The notes beneath the pieces were generated by a model. The model was not told the DNA's origin and did no database searches. It was given only the letters and a program-made list of their open reading frames with translations. From a virus, in IMG/VR virus record IMGVR_UViG_3300013093_004149, positions 1-33,766 of that record: a DNA stretch of 33,766 bases; one strand, 5' to 3'. Shown one piece after another: positions 1-6,585 of this stretch. Each line of letters starts with the position of its first letter. The stretch's first letter is position 1. The position numbers were made by a program, and so were the translations under genes.

Positions 1-1
1 C

Positions 2-262
2 AGTATAGAAGTTGATCAACCTACAGATACAGCTGGTATTGAACAACAAGCACAGGTTAATGTTAAAACAATGGTTCCGCCATTACAACAAAAACTGGAT
101 TTGATGAAAAAAATGGCCGGTGAAGAAACCTGTGATACGTGTGGTGCAAGCCCATGCGGTTGCGAGCAAGGTCAAGACGAATTAGCTATTATGAAACAAA
201 ACGCAGGAATTGCTCCAGCCATTATCGCTATAGCTGACGAAGACGAACCTTTTGAAGGGTAA
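2..262 (+). CDS. 3' end of an unknown phage protein with a Cys cluster
   Basis: The reading frame is open from the left edge of the window, so the gene starts outside it and only the last 86 residues are visible. They are acidic and contain a compact cysteine cluster, CDTCGASPCGC, around residues 45-55 of the fragment, which could bind zinc, followed by a helical-looking ELAIMKQNAG stretch and a very acidic end (DEDEPFEG). An internal ATG at 71 exists, but coding character continues upstream of it. No family was recognised. The next ORF starts 7 bases downstream. Confidence 0.6.
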   Translation, partial: SIEVDQPTDTAGIEQQAQVNVKTMVPPLQQKLDLMKKMAGEETCDTCGASPCGCEQGQDELAIMKQNAGIAPAIIAIADEDEPFEG

Positions 263-269
263 GTCTTAG

Positions 270-356
270 ATGGCAATCCAAAAATTATTTACTAGTAGAG
301 CGAACGGTACAAACGGCAATCTATTTGTAACTGCAATTGGTAACAATACCATTTAA
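270..356 (+). CDS. 28-aa stub resembling the N-terminus of a phage tail-fibre/structural protein
   Basis: This is a short ORF of 28 codons starting MAIQKLFTSRANGTNGNLF. The opening MAIQKLFTSR(D/A)N is, from memory, a common N-terminus of fibre-like structural proteins in marine T4-like phages, which normally run for hundreds of residues; here a TAA stop follows almost at once. A GAAGGG at 255-260 could serve as ribosome binding site. It may be a remnant of a degraded or recombined fibre gene, or a genuine miniprotein. There is no simple single frameshift that restores a long frame in the following 70 bases. Confidence 0.35.
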   Translation: MAIQKLFTSRANGTNGNLFVTAIGNNTI

Positions 357-365
357 CCAAACCTG

Positions 366-394
366 TTGCTTTTAACGCAGTATCATAGTATACT
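366..394 (+). promoter_or_regulatory. possible sigma70-type promoter
   Basis: TTGCTT (366-371) and TATACT (389-394) are separated by 17 bases, upstream of the gene at 425. The -35 is weak. The -10 lies in the palindrome AGTATACT and resembles the TATACT boxes at 26793 and 27186. Confidence 0.35.
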
Positions 395-410
395 TGTTGA
401 GTAAAAACTC

Positions 411-418
411 AATAAATA
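411..418 (+). promoter_or_regulatory. late-promoter-like octamer AATAAATA
   Basis: The octamer has 7 of 8 matches to the T4 late promoter TATAAATA. It follows directly on a small hairpin (TTGAGT, AAAA, ACTCAA at 395-410). Only 6 bases separate it from the ATG at 425, so a transcript starting at the usual late distance would be nearly leaderless. Confidence 0.35.
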
Positions 419-424
419 CACACT

Positions 425-1963
425 ATGATATTTGGATACTTCACCCTAATAGTTGCCTTACTAATCGAAATGGTTGGTGCTTACTACAGTATCACCGGCC
501 TTGCCGCTATCTTTTCGGGTGCGGTGATCCCAATTCTTATCATGGGCGGAAGCCTGGAACTGGGCAAGGTCACTGCCGCAGTTTGGTTAAAGAACAACTG
601 GGAACGAGCCGGCCTACAATATAAACTGTACCTACTACCGGCTGTGGCCATGCTGATGCTGATTACCAGCATGGGTATTTTTGGTTACCTGTCCAAAGCA
701 CACAATGATCAAAATCTAGTATCGGGTGATGTGCAAGCCAAAATTGCCATCTATGATGAAAAGATCAAAACTGCACGGGAAAACATCGAAGCTGATCGTA
801 AACAACTTCGACAAATGGACGATGCTGTTGACCAAGTAATGGGTCGAAGCACAGATGAAAAAGGTGCAGACAAATCGAATGCCATTCGCAAGAGTCAACA
901 ACGTGATCGTGCGGCACTGGCCAAAGATATTGAAGCTAACCAAAAACTCATTGCGTCACTTAACGACCAAGCCGCACCTATACGAGCAGAGGTTCGTAAA
1001 GTAGAAGCCGAAGTTGGCCCAATCAAGTATATTGCTAAATTAATCTACGACGACAATCCCGATGCTAACATATTAGAAAAAGCGGTAACCTGGGTCATTA
1101 TGATTATTGTAGCAGTATTTGATCCACTGGCACTTGTATTAATTCTAGCCGCACAACAATCATTAAAATGGGCCAAAGAGAAAAAAGAAGAAGATGAAGA
1201 TTTACGCATAGATCAAGAACTTGAAGAACTTAAACGTGATTTAGAATTACCAACCGTAGAGGACGACCCTAACACTCCCGATCCAGTTGTGGTAGAGGAG
1301 CCTGCGGCTGTAGTGGCCCCAGAACCTCAAACGGACGTTGACCTTGTCAACGAGCTTGTAGCCGATAACAAACCTGAAAAAGAATTAGAGTACTTTATTA
1401 TTGAGGATGCCGACGACGAGGAAGAACATCCTTACCGTGGACAAGGCCTAGCACCGGGTATGCCATTACAGGCCAGTTATGTACAACCTAAATCTGTAGA
1501 AGAAATTGTAGACGAAATTGTTAAAAAGGTCGCTCCTTTAGAAGAAGCCGAAATAGAAGAGCCCCCTTTAGAATTAGATCCGGTTATCGATGAGCCTAAC
1601 CCACGTGCCAACGAAGCCGCACCCGGTCGCAACCGCGGTATTATTAACACACACCTATTAGCCAAAGCAGACAACGTACCCAATTTAGGTAAAGCAAGTC
1701 ACAGCGACTTTGGTAATATATTTCCTGTAAACCCAGACAAAGGTGATTTGTACCTACGTACAGACTACTTGCCAAATCGTTTGTTCAAATTCAACGGTCA
1801 AAAGTGGATACAGGTTGACAAAGATCAAAATAACATATATGCTTATGAGGATCGCTACATCCGTCATCTAATAGATCAATTAGACGCTGGAAAATATGAT
1901 CCGGAAATGTTAACTGATGTAGAACGTGACCAAATCAAAGACTTTATAGAAAAGAATGCATAG
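425..1963 (+). CDS. membrane and coiled-coil protein with structural-type C-terminal domain
   Basis: This 512-residue protein begins with membrane segments at about residues 3-22, 28-45 and 72-92. A long charged helical region (about 100-195) follows, then another hydrophobic segment near 220-245, a very acidic Pro/Glu-rich linker (about 250-400), and a small C-terminal globular domain (about 425-475) with the GDLYLRTDYLPNRLFKFNG type motif seen in phage structural proteins. From memory, similar proteins are conserved in cyanophages and pelagiphages as coil-containing or membrane proteins of unknown role. The start ATG follows the AATAAATA element closely and has no strong Shine-Dalgarno sequence. 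The stop overlaps the next gene by 8 bases. Confidence 0.85.
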   Translation: MIFGYFTLIVALLIEMVGAYYSITGLAAIFSGAVIPILIMGGSLELGKVTAAVWLKNNWERAGLQYKLYLLPAVAMLMLITSMGIFGYLSKAHNDQNLVSGDVQAKIAIYDEKIKTARENIEADRKQLRQMDDAVDQVMGRSTDEKGADKSNAIRKSQQRDRAALAKDIEANQKLIASLNDQAAPIRAEVRKVEAEVGPIKYIAKLIYDDNPDANILEKAVTWVIMIIVAVFDPLALVLILAAQQSLKWAKEKKEEDEDLRIDQELEELKRDLELPTVEDDPNTPDPVVVEEPAAVVAPEPQTDVDLVNELVADNKPEKELEYFIIEDADDEEEHPYRGQGLAPGMPLQASYVQPKSVEEIVDEIVKKVAPLEEAEIEEPPLELDPVIDEPNPRANEAAPGRNRGIINTHLLAKADNVPNLGKASHSDFGNIFPVNPDKGDLYLRTDYLPNRLFKFNGQKWIQVDKDQNNIYAYEDRYIRHLIDQLDAGKYDPEMLTDVERDQIKDFIEKNA

Positions 1964-2276
1964 TAATTTTATTACACCACCGGACTACGTAGAAACAGTT
2001 TTAATTATCGGTGCTACTGACTTAGAAACAGCTCAGTGCGCTGAAGTTTGTAAAACAGCCAATACCAGCTACGATGTATATTTTTATCGCCCAGCTATGG
2101 CGCAAAAAGAATGGTTAAGCCGTGTGTATTTAAAAGCAGACATAGTATTAAGTCCCCAAGATCTAGCACTGGATTTTTTAGAAGATAGTGCTTTTATAAC
2201 GGACCAAGGAAACAAGATACATTTTTTTGGAACCAAACAAAAAATAGTTACACCAGCAGATTACTTCAATAAATAA
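1956..2276 (+). CDS. conserved-type phage hypothetical protein (106 aa)
   Basis: The start codon lies inside the last codons of the preceding gene (8-base overlap), which suggests translational coupling. The protein has an alternating beta/alpha pattern: a strand-like ETVLIIGATD near residue 13, a helix, YDVYFYRP near 40, and a second strand-like IVLSPQD near 65. This could be a small Rossmann-like or receiver-like fold, but no diagnostic motif is visible. Its last codons and stop (2268-2275) form an AATAAATA element just before the bS21 gene. Function unknown. Confidence 0.75.
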   Translation: MHSNFITPPDYVETVLIIGATDLETAQCAEVCKTANTSYDVYFYRPAMAQKEWLSRVYLKADIVLSPQDLALDFLEDSAFITDQGNKIHFFGTKQKIVTPADYFNK

Positions 2277-2280
2277 ACTT

Positions 2281-2526
2281 ATGGCATATTATAAAGGCGT
2301 AGTTACTTGTAGAGGCAATTCAGTTACAGTCGGTATCGACGGTAACGTAGAAAAGGCAATGCGTAAATTCAAGAAGAAAGTGCTAGAATCTGGCCTACTT
2401 CGTGACCTTAAAGAACGCGAAACCTACGAAAAACCTACTACACGACGCAAGAAAGCTAAAGCGGCGGCCAAGAACCGTTGGCGTAAAAAATTAGCTTCTG
2501 AATCGTTGCCCAAAAAACTTTACTAA
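2281..2526 (+). CDS. rpsU: ribosomal protein bS21 homologue
   Basis: The 81-residue protein matches bacterial small-subunit protein bS21 from about residue 22 to the end. It shows the basic AMRKFKKKV helix, the YEKPTTRRKKAKAAAKNR block that corresponds to bS21 YEKPTTxRKRAKA, and a basic tail ending in LY. The first 20 residues (YYKGVVTCRGNSVTVGIDGN) form a short beta-type extension in place of the usual N-terminus. bS21 sits near the 3' end of 16S rRNA, close to the anti-Shine-Dalgarno region, and helps initiation. Viral bS21 is known from aquatic phages and is thought to replace the host copy and bias initiation towards phage mRNA. The gene is 4 bases after its neighbour. Confidence 0.9.
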   Translation: MAYYKGVVTCRGNSVTVGIDGNVEKAMRKFKKKVLESGLLRDLKERETYEKPTTRRKKAKAAAKNRWRKKLASESLPKKLY

Positions 2527-2541
2527 TTCACGTTTTTCGTG

Positions 2542-2549
2542 TATAAATA
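2542..2549 (+). promoter_or_regulatory. T4-type late promoter TATAAATA
   Basis: This is an exact match to the T4 late-promoter octamer, 66 bases before the hsp20 start. A short CACG-CGTG inverted repeat (2530-2542) precedes it. Confidence 0.7.
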
Positions 2550-2553
2550 TTAT

Positions 2554-2578
2554 TGTAGATGCCCGGGTGGGGTCTACA
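2554..2578 (+). promoter_or_regulatory. 5' UTR hairpin ahead of hsp20
   Basis: TGTAGA (2554-2559) pairs perfectly with TCTACA (2573-2578), with a GC-rich interior in which CCC can pair with GGG. It would lie at the start of the late transcript from 2542. The same layout, an outer 6-bp stem followed by GCTTAATAAAGGA and the ATG, recurs before the phasin-like gene (26819-26846), which suggests a shared leader type, perhaps for mRNA stability. Confidence 0.45.
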
Positions 2579-2615
2579 TTTAATAGTCATACTTGCTTAA
2601 TAAAGGAGAAAAATT

Positions 2616-3071
2616 ATGACACAACTTGAAATTCGCACACTCGATTTACCTTCATTTGTAAACCAAATTCATCGCCAAACAATTGGCTTTGATCGTATGT
2701 TTGAAGAACTAAATCGCACATTCGCCAACAGTCGTACCGACGGCAACTATCCTCCACACAACGTAGTTAAACTAGATGACACTCACTATGTTATCGAAGT
2801 AGCTGTTGCTGGATTTGCCGAAGACGAAATTGATGTTGAACTAAAAGAAAACGTTTTAACAGTCAAAGGCGAGCAAAACAAAAAAGACCAAGAAGTTGAG
2901 TACTTACACAAAGGCATCAGTGCCCGTAATTTTGTAAGAACCTTCCCATTGGCCGAACACATTGAAGTGCGTGGTGCTACAGTCAAAAATGGTATCTTGG
3001 CTATTGCTTTGGAGCAGATTGTTCCAGAGGAAGACAAGCCGAAAAAGATTGCCATTACGTTTGCAAAATAA
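2616..3071 (+). CDS. hsp20: small heat-shock protein, Hsp20/IbpA family
   Basis: This 151-residue protein aligns along its length with IbpA-type alpha-crystallin chaperones. It has the N-terminal TIGFDRMFEELN segment, an alpha-crystallin domain at about 45-140 with YPPHNVVKLDDTHYVIEVAVAG, the VKGEQ strand, the hallmark-type YLHKGISARNFVRTFPLAE and the A-x-x-x-N-G-I-L motif (AxVKNGILAIAL). It is an ATP-independent holdase that keeps unfolding proteins soluble in the cytoplasm. Hsp20 is common in T4-like phages of cyanobacteria and marine bacteria, where it may help assembly or stressed-host protein folding. An AAAGGAG (2602-2608) precedes the ATG, and expression is probably late from 2542. An intrinsic terminator follows. 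Confidence 0.95.
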   Translation: MTQLEIRTLDLPSFVNQIHRQTIGFDRMFEELNRTFANSRTDGNYPPHNVVKLDDTHYVIEVAVAGFAEDEIDVELKENVLTVKGEQNKKDQEVEYLHKGISARNFVRTFPLAEHIEVRGATVKNGILAIALEQIVPEEDKPKKIAITFAK

Positions 3072-3089
3072 ACGAGTAGGCTGTATAAT
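3061..3089 (+). promoter_or_regulatory. sigma70-type promoter upstream of clpS
   Basis: TTGCAA (3061-3066) and a perfect TATAAT (3084-3089) lie 17 bases apart, straddling the hsp20 stop. The predicted start near 3096 falls inside the left arm of the terminator hairpin at 3090-3113. RNA begun here would lack the full left arm and would escape that terminator. Confidence 0.5.
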
Positions 3090-3122
3090 AAAGGGGAGTA
3101 CTAACTTCCCTTTATTTTTATT
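3090..3122 (+). terminator. intrinsic terminator after hsp20
   Basis: AAAGGGGAG (3090-3098), loop TACTAA and CTTCCCTTT (3105-3113) form a 9-bp stem with one G-U pair, followed by the T-rich tract TTATTTTTATT. The clpS start codon lies immediately after the tract. Confidence 0.7.
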
Positions 3123-3455
3123 ATGAGTGAAAAACTAATGTCCAAAACTAAAACGCATATTGACGTGCGCCCACGTATTGACCCAAAAATCAATATTCAA
3201 GAACCACCGCAGTATCGTGTAATTTACATCAATGACGAGCAGACTACACAAGAGTTTGTTGTAGAAACACTCAAAATTATCTTCAACTATGATGAAGGTG
3301 CCGCAATGGCAATCACTATGAAAGTACACGAAGAAGGTTCGGCTGTAGTGGCAGTACTACCATACGAGCTTGCCGAACAAAAAGGTATTGAAGTTACACT
3401 ATTGGCCCGTAATAACGGATTCCCACTACAAGTAAAAATTGAACAAGACGTATGA
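3123..3455 (+). CDS. clpS: ClpS, N-degron adaptor of the Clp protease
   Basis: The 110-residue protein has a flexible N-terminal tail (1-27) and a ClpS core at 28-108. ClpS carries proteins with N-degron residues to ClpA for degradation by ClpP, and the tail engages ClpA. Core residues N37, D38, V46, V68 and H69 match the E. coli pocket residues N34, D35, V43, V65 and H66. E39 replaces D36. The gatekeeper position (E. coli M40) is Q43, and the E. coli M62 position is T65, so the binding pocket is altered. Two starts are possible, 3123 and 3138, differing only in the tail. The stop overlaps the next start (ATGA). A phage ClpP gene is also present at 30909, but no ClpA is seen. Confidence 0.92.
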   Translation: MSEKLMSKTKTHIDVRPRIDPKINIQEPPQYRVIYINDEQTTQEFVVETLKIIFNYDEGAAMAITMKVHEEGSAVVAVLPYELAEQKGIEVTLLARNNGFPLQVKIEQDV

Positions 3456-3928
3456 TTTTTAATCACATTAGAAAATTAAAAGAAGATGGCAAAAAGATTG
3501 GCATCACCTTTAGTACCTTTGATATGCTTCATGCAGGACATATTGCTATGCTTGCTGAAGCAAAGAATCATTGCGATTACCTAATTGCTGGCTTACAAAC
3601 AGATCCAACTATAGATCGTCCTGATACTAAAAACAAACCAGTTCAAAGTATTGTAGAACGTCAAATACAATTGGCCGCTTGTCGTTATGTAGACGAAGTA
3701 GTAGTTTACCAAACAGAACAGGACCTAGTAGACTTGCTATTAATCCTTCCAATTGACATTCGAGTACTTGGTGTTGAATATGAGCAATCGGAATATACCG
3801 GTAAACGTGAAGGACTAATGCGTGGTATTATGCCAATCTTTAACCGTCGTGATCACAGTTTCTCTAGCTCGGGTTTACGTAACCGTGTAGTAGAAGCTGA
3901 GTCAATGAAACTACTCAAGGCAAAATAA
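3452..3928 (+). CDS. cytidylyltransferase-like nucleotidyltransferase
   Basis: The 158-residue protein is a small alpha/beta nucleotidyltransferase. It has the signature HxGH (HAGH, residues 27-30) that binds the nucleotide phosphates, preceded by TFSTFDMLH, and the C-terminal SSSGLR motif (138-143) equivalent to the family's ISTTxLR. Its length and motifs resemble glycerol-3-phosphate cytidylyltransferase (TagD) and the nucleotidyltransferase domain of HldE/RfaE. It would join a sugar- or polyol-phosphate to a nucleotide. The substrate cannot be told from sequence. Coupled by ATGA to clpS and by TAATG to the exonuclease, it belongs to the same operon. A link to the glycan genes at 17-26 kb is possible but unproven. 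Confidence 0.85.
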   Translation: MIFNHIRKLKEDGKKIGITFSTFDMLHAGHIAMLAEAKNHCDYLIAGLQTDPTIDRPDTKNKPVQSIVERQIQLAACRYVDEVVVYQTEQDLVDLLLILPIDIRVLGVEYEQSEYTGKREGLMRGIMPIFNRRDHSFSSSGLRNRVVEAESMKLLKAK

Positions 3929-4461
3929 TGGATGTAATGTTAGACTTAGAAAGTTTGGGCACACGCCCAGACTGTGCTATCCTTACCTTGGGTGCTGTTA
4001 AGTTTGACCCATTTACTCCAGACGCATTTGGCGATAGTTTATACTTCCGAATTGATGTTGATGAACAGTTGGCACTAGGTCGTAATGTACAAGAGGACAC
4101 ACTCAGCTGGTGGATGAGCCAGGCCGAAGATGTACGTGAAGAAGCCTTGGGCGAGCAGGATCGTATTAGCCTGGAAAGTATGTATCGACAACTAAACAAA
4201 TTCTTAGTTGGTGTTGGTAGTATTTGGTGCCAAGGCCCTGCGTTCGACATTGTTATCCTGGAAAACATTTATCGTCAAATGGGCTGGCCCACCCCTTGGC
4301 AGTATTGGCAAATACGTGACAGCCGTACGCTATTTGGTGTACACGGTGATCCACGTGAAAAGAACAAGGCTGGCCTACATAACGCTTTAGAAGATTGTGT
4401 GAGTCAGGCACAAGGTGTACAGGCAATTTACCACGCACTCAAATTGGATCGAGTCAAATAA
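3928..4461 (+). CDS. DEDDh-type 3'-5' exonuclease (DexA/RNase T-like)
   Basis: The 177-residue protein carries the full DEDDh catalytic set: D6 and E8 (MLDLESLG), D107 (GPAFDIVILE), and H151 and D156 (HNALEDC). These residues bind the two metal ions of DnaQ-fold exonucleases. The MxDLExxGxRPxxAIxxxGAVxF start is typical of T4 DexA-like and exonuclease VIII-like phage enzymes that trim 3' ends of DNA or RNA. The start shares an A with the previous stop (TAATG). Probable roles are DNA degradation, recombination or nucleotide salvage. Substrate preference is not visible. Confidence 0.9.
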   Translation: MDVMLDLESLGTRPDCAILTLGAVKFDPFTPDAFGDSLYFRIDVDEQLALGRNVQEDTLSWWMSQAEDVREEALGEQDRISLESMYRQLNKFLVGVGSIWCQGPAFDIVILENIYRQMGWPTPWQYWQIRDSRTLFGVHGDPREKNKAGLHNALEDCVSQAQGVQAIYHALKLDRVK

Positions 4462-4464
4462 ATT

Positions 4465-4770
4465 ATGCAGATAGTCTGGGATCAAGAAGTCGTTGAAAAA
4501 TTAAGCAATAACCATACAGTATTAGAATTGGAATCATTTATGATTAACGGTGAATCTCGTACTGTATATTGTGTTGTACCTCCAGAAAAAATTGGCTTAG
4601 AGGGTTTTGCTACACTTGACGGCCGCAAAGCACTACACAGTCAATTTATTACTGCTTATCACGAAAAAAACTACACTCTTTGTCAAGAATTGTCAGAGCT
4701 ACTAATAGGTTCATTTGGTGGCGAATTAGACAGTTTTTACGAAGAAATCCTTTCTAGAATTACCAAATAA
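4465..4770 (+). CDS. conserved-type phage hypothetical protein (101 aa)
   Basis: Three bases separate this gene from the exonuclease stop. The protein has an N-terminal mixed region (QIVWDQEVVEKL), a beta segment SRTVYCVVPPEKI near residue 30, and a helical, acidic C-terminal half (LCQELSELLIGSFGGELDSFYEEIL). The end is similar in character to phage proteins that carry a C-terminal helix of this kind. No catalytic motif or membrane segment is seen. It closes the clpS operon, as the curli operon begins after a hairpin and late promoter. Confidence 0.75.
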   Translation: MQIVWDQEVVEKLSNNHTVLELESFMINGESRTVYCVVPPEKIGLEGFATLDGRKALHSQFITAYHEKNYTLCQELSELLIGSFGGELDSFYEEILSRITK

Positions 4771-4792
4771 ACCCACATCATTTGTTCTAGAT

Positions 4793-4813
4793 CCTACGAT
4801 AAATACTCGTAGG
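4793..4813 (+). promoter_or_regulatory. late-promoter octamer in the loop of an inverted repeat, heading the curli operon
   Basis: GATAAATA (4798-4805), 7 of 8 to TATAAATA, is enclosed by the perfect 7-bp inverted repeat CCTACGA / TCGTAGG. A second imperfect hairpin, AGAGTC-TTGAC-GATTCT, lies in the leader at about 4816-4833. These are the only promoter signals seen for the curli operon. Confidence 0.55.
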
Positions 4814-4865
4814 AGCAGAGTCTTGACGATTCTACTACCATTATAATAATAAAAGAGGTAGAGTG

Positions 4866-5348
4866 ATGCGTTTTATCAAACAAGCTAGTATAGCTATTCT
4901 AACAGCAACCGCATTTTCAGCGGTAGCTACCCCAATCAATGATTTTTCTTTTAAGAGCCCAGCATTTAACGGTAACGGATATGGAACCTACGTTCTTACT
5001 GTTGAAAACGAACAATATACTAGACAACAAGCCGTATTAGCGGCATTACAGTCTGCTCAACAAGCGGCCGCTAGTGCCGCACAAAATCAACCTATTAATC
5101 AATTCTTAACTAACTTAGAGTCACGCATATACGCCCAGGTTAGTCAAAACGTAGCCACACAGATGTTTGCTGGTGGTAGCTGTAGCGGCGGAACTAGCGC
5201 CTGTAGTGGTAGTATTAACTTTCAAGGAAACACATTGAGTTGGATTAAAGATCCAACAAATCCAACTAATATTTTGCTTACTGTCAGAGATAATGTAGGC
5301 AACACAACGGTAATTAATGTACCGTTAAACTCGTTTAATATGAACTAA
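4866..5348 (+). CDS. csgF: CsgF, curli secretion/nucleation factor
   Basis: A signal peptide (MRFIKQASIAILTATAFSAVA) is followed by TPINDFSFKSPAFNGN, which matches the conserved mature N-terminus of CsgF (FxFxNPxFGGNP). In E. coli this segment inserts into the CsgG pore as a second constriction and helps tether the nucleator. The C-terminal beta region (GNTLSWIKDPTNP to VINVPLNSFN) fits the CsgF fold. At 160 residues it is about 20 longer than E. coli CsgF, with an Ala/Gln-rich helix and a two-cysteine loop (GGSCSGGTSACSG) near residues 101-117. I chose ATG 4866 over GTG 4863 because AGAGG (4853-4857) is better spaced. The csgG start follows 1 base after the stop. Confidence 0.9.
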   Translation: MRFIKQASIAILTATAFSAVATPINDFSFKSPAFNGNGYGTYVLTVENEQYTRQQAVLAALQSAQQAAASAAQNQPINQFLTNLESRIYAQVSQNVATQMFAGGSCSGGTSACSGSINFQGNTLSWIKDPTNPTNILLTVRDNVGNTTVINVPLNSFNMN

Positions 5349-5349
5349 G

Positions 5350-6555
5350 ATGAAAAGATTATTACTTTTATCTTCAATTATTTTAGTGTTATCCGGTTGT
5401 GCTGTTACCCAAAAGGCAGGGCAGTTGGCAGGGATCGAGCACGAACCAAAGGTAGCTGAAAATAAGTTACAAAAAGAGTTTGACGCAGTACCACCGCCGG
5501 CAGGACCAAAGCTAAGTGTAGCAGTCTATAACTTTGCTGATAAGACCGGACAGCGTAAGCCTACTCCGGGAGTGGCAAGTTTTAGTACAGCAGTTACACA
5601 GGGTGCTGATGTATTTTTAATTAAGGCCTTACAAGATGTTGGTAATGGTCGTTGGTTTGATGTAGTTGAACGTGGCAATATTGATGCCTTAACCAAGGAA
5701 CGACTAATCATCAAACAGATGCGAGAAGCATATGAAGGTAAAGATGCTAAACCGTTAATGCCAATGCAGTTTGCTGGTATTATATTTGAAGGTGGTATCA
5801 TTGGTTATGATACAGGATTAGAGTCAGGCGGAGCCGCTTACAGATTTTTAGGTATTGGTCCACAGACACAGTATAGTAAGGATATTGTTACAGTTAGCCT
5901 ACGTGCTATCAGTGTTAACACAGGTAAGATATTGGCGGCTGTAACCGTAACTAAAATCATTTACTCAACAGCAGACTCTGTTGCTATCTTAAAGAGTATT
6001 GATCCGGGGGGTGGTATATTAAATCAAGTGTTTGCTAATAACACAGGAAGTACTAGTGCCACAGCAGGTATATTTGAATTTGAATCTGGTTTAACTATCA
6101 ATGAAGCAAGTACACTAGCTGTTAAAGCGGCTGTGGAAGCGGCAGTAGTAGAAATGATTCGAGAAGGTGAACGCAAGGGTGTATGGGAGTTTCGTAAACC
6201 AGCACCATTGCTAGTACAACAGCCAACAGTGGTACAGCCAGTAGCAGTTGCACCTAAAGCGGAAGAAGTTAAAAAAGAAGTAGAAGTAAAAAAGGAAGAA
6301 CCTAAAGTAGAAGTAAAAAAAGAAGAACCCAAGAATACAACTCAGTACCTAAACGAAACAGCATACTTGTATGCCAAGCCAGATGAAAGTGTTCAAAAAC
6401 GCTGGCAACTGGTTAAAGGTACTCGGTTAGAAGTTATACCTTATCCAACCGGCTGGTATTTTGTAGACGATGGTCAAGGTCATAGGGGGTATGTAAAAGC
6501 GAGTAGTTTAGTAGCATCACCAATGGAGAAGTCGGGGCCAGAGGTCAAGAAGTAA
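5350..6555 (+). CDS. csgG: CsgG, curli outer-membrane secretion pore, with C-terminal SH3-like extension
   Basis: A lipoprotein signal ends in LSGC with C17 as the lipidated cysteine. Residues about 45-290 match CsgG: SVAVYNFADKTGQ, FSTAVTQGADVFLIKAL, RWFDVVERGNIDALTKER, EGGIIGYDTGLESGG and YRFLGIGPQTQY. CsgG forms a nonameric 36-strand outer-membrane channel for curlin export. At the channel constriction, E. coli Y51/N55/F56 correspond to T72/S77/F78 with one extra residue, so the gate chemistry differs. After the usual end (about 285) there is a Pro/Val then Lys/Glu linker with a duplicated VEVKKEEPK unit. An SH3b-like domain (about 333-390, YLNETAYLYAKPDES, RLEVIPYPTGWYFV, GYVKASSLV) follows and would face the periplasm. 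Confidence 0.93.
   Translation: MKRLLLLSSIILVLSGCAVTQKAGQLAGIEHEPKVAENKLQKEFDAVPPPAGPKLSVAVYNFADKTGQRKPTPGVASFSTAVTQGADVFLIKALQDVGNGRWFDVVERGNIDALTKERLIIKQMREAYEGKDAKPLMPMQFAGIIFEGGIIGYDTGLESGGAAYRFLGIGPQTQYSKDIVTVSLRAISVNTGKILAAVTVTKIIYSTADSVAILKSIDPGGGILNQVFANNTGSTSATAGIFEFESGLTINEASTLAVKAAVEAAVVEMIREGERKGVWEFRKPAPLLVQQPTVVQPVAVAPKAEEVKKEVEVKKEEPKVEVKKEEPKNTTQYLNETAYLYAKPDESVQKRWQLVKGTRLEVIPYPTGWYFVDDGQGHRGYVKASSLVASPMEKSGPEVKK
6280..6333 (+). repeat. 27-base tandem repeat in csgG linker (2 copies)
   Basis: Two adjacent copies (6280-6306 and 6307-6333) each encode VEVKKEEPK and differ at a few positions. They form the charged linker between the CsgG core and the SH3-like domain. Confidence 0.8.
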
Positions 6556-6585
6556 TAAAGGTCATTGACCAAGGAATGAAGTAAA

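Noticed and set aside
2558-2580. GCCCGGGTGG resembles the 5' end of a bacterial tRNA-Leu.
   Set aside because: No D-arm, anticodon arm, T-arm or acceptor partner follows; the bases instead form a hairpin in the hsp20 leader.
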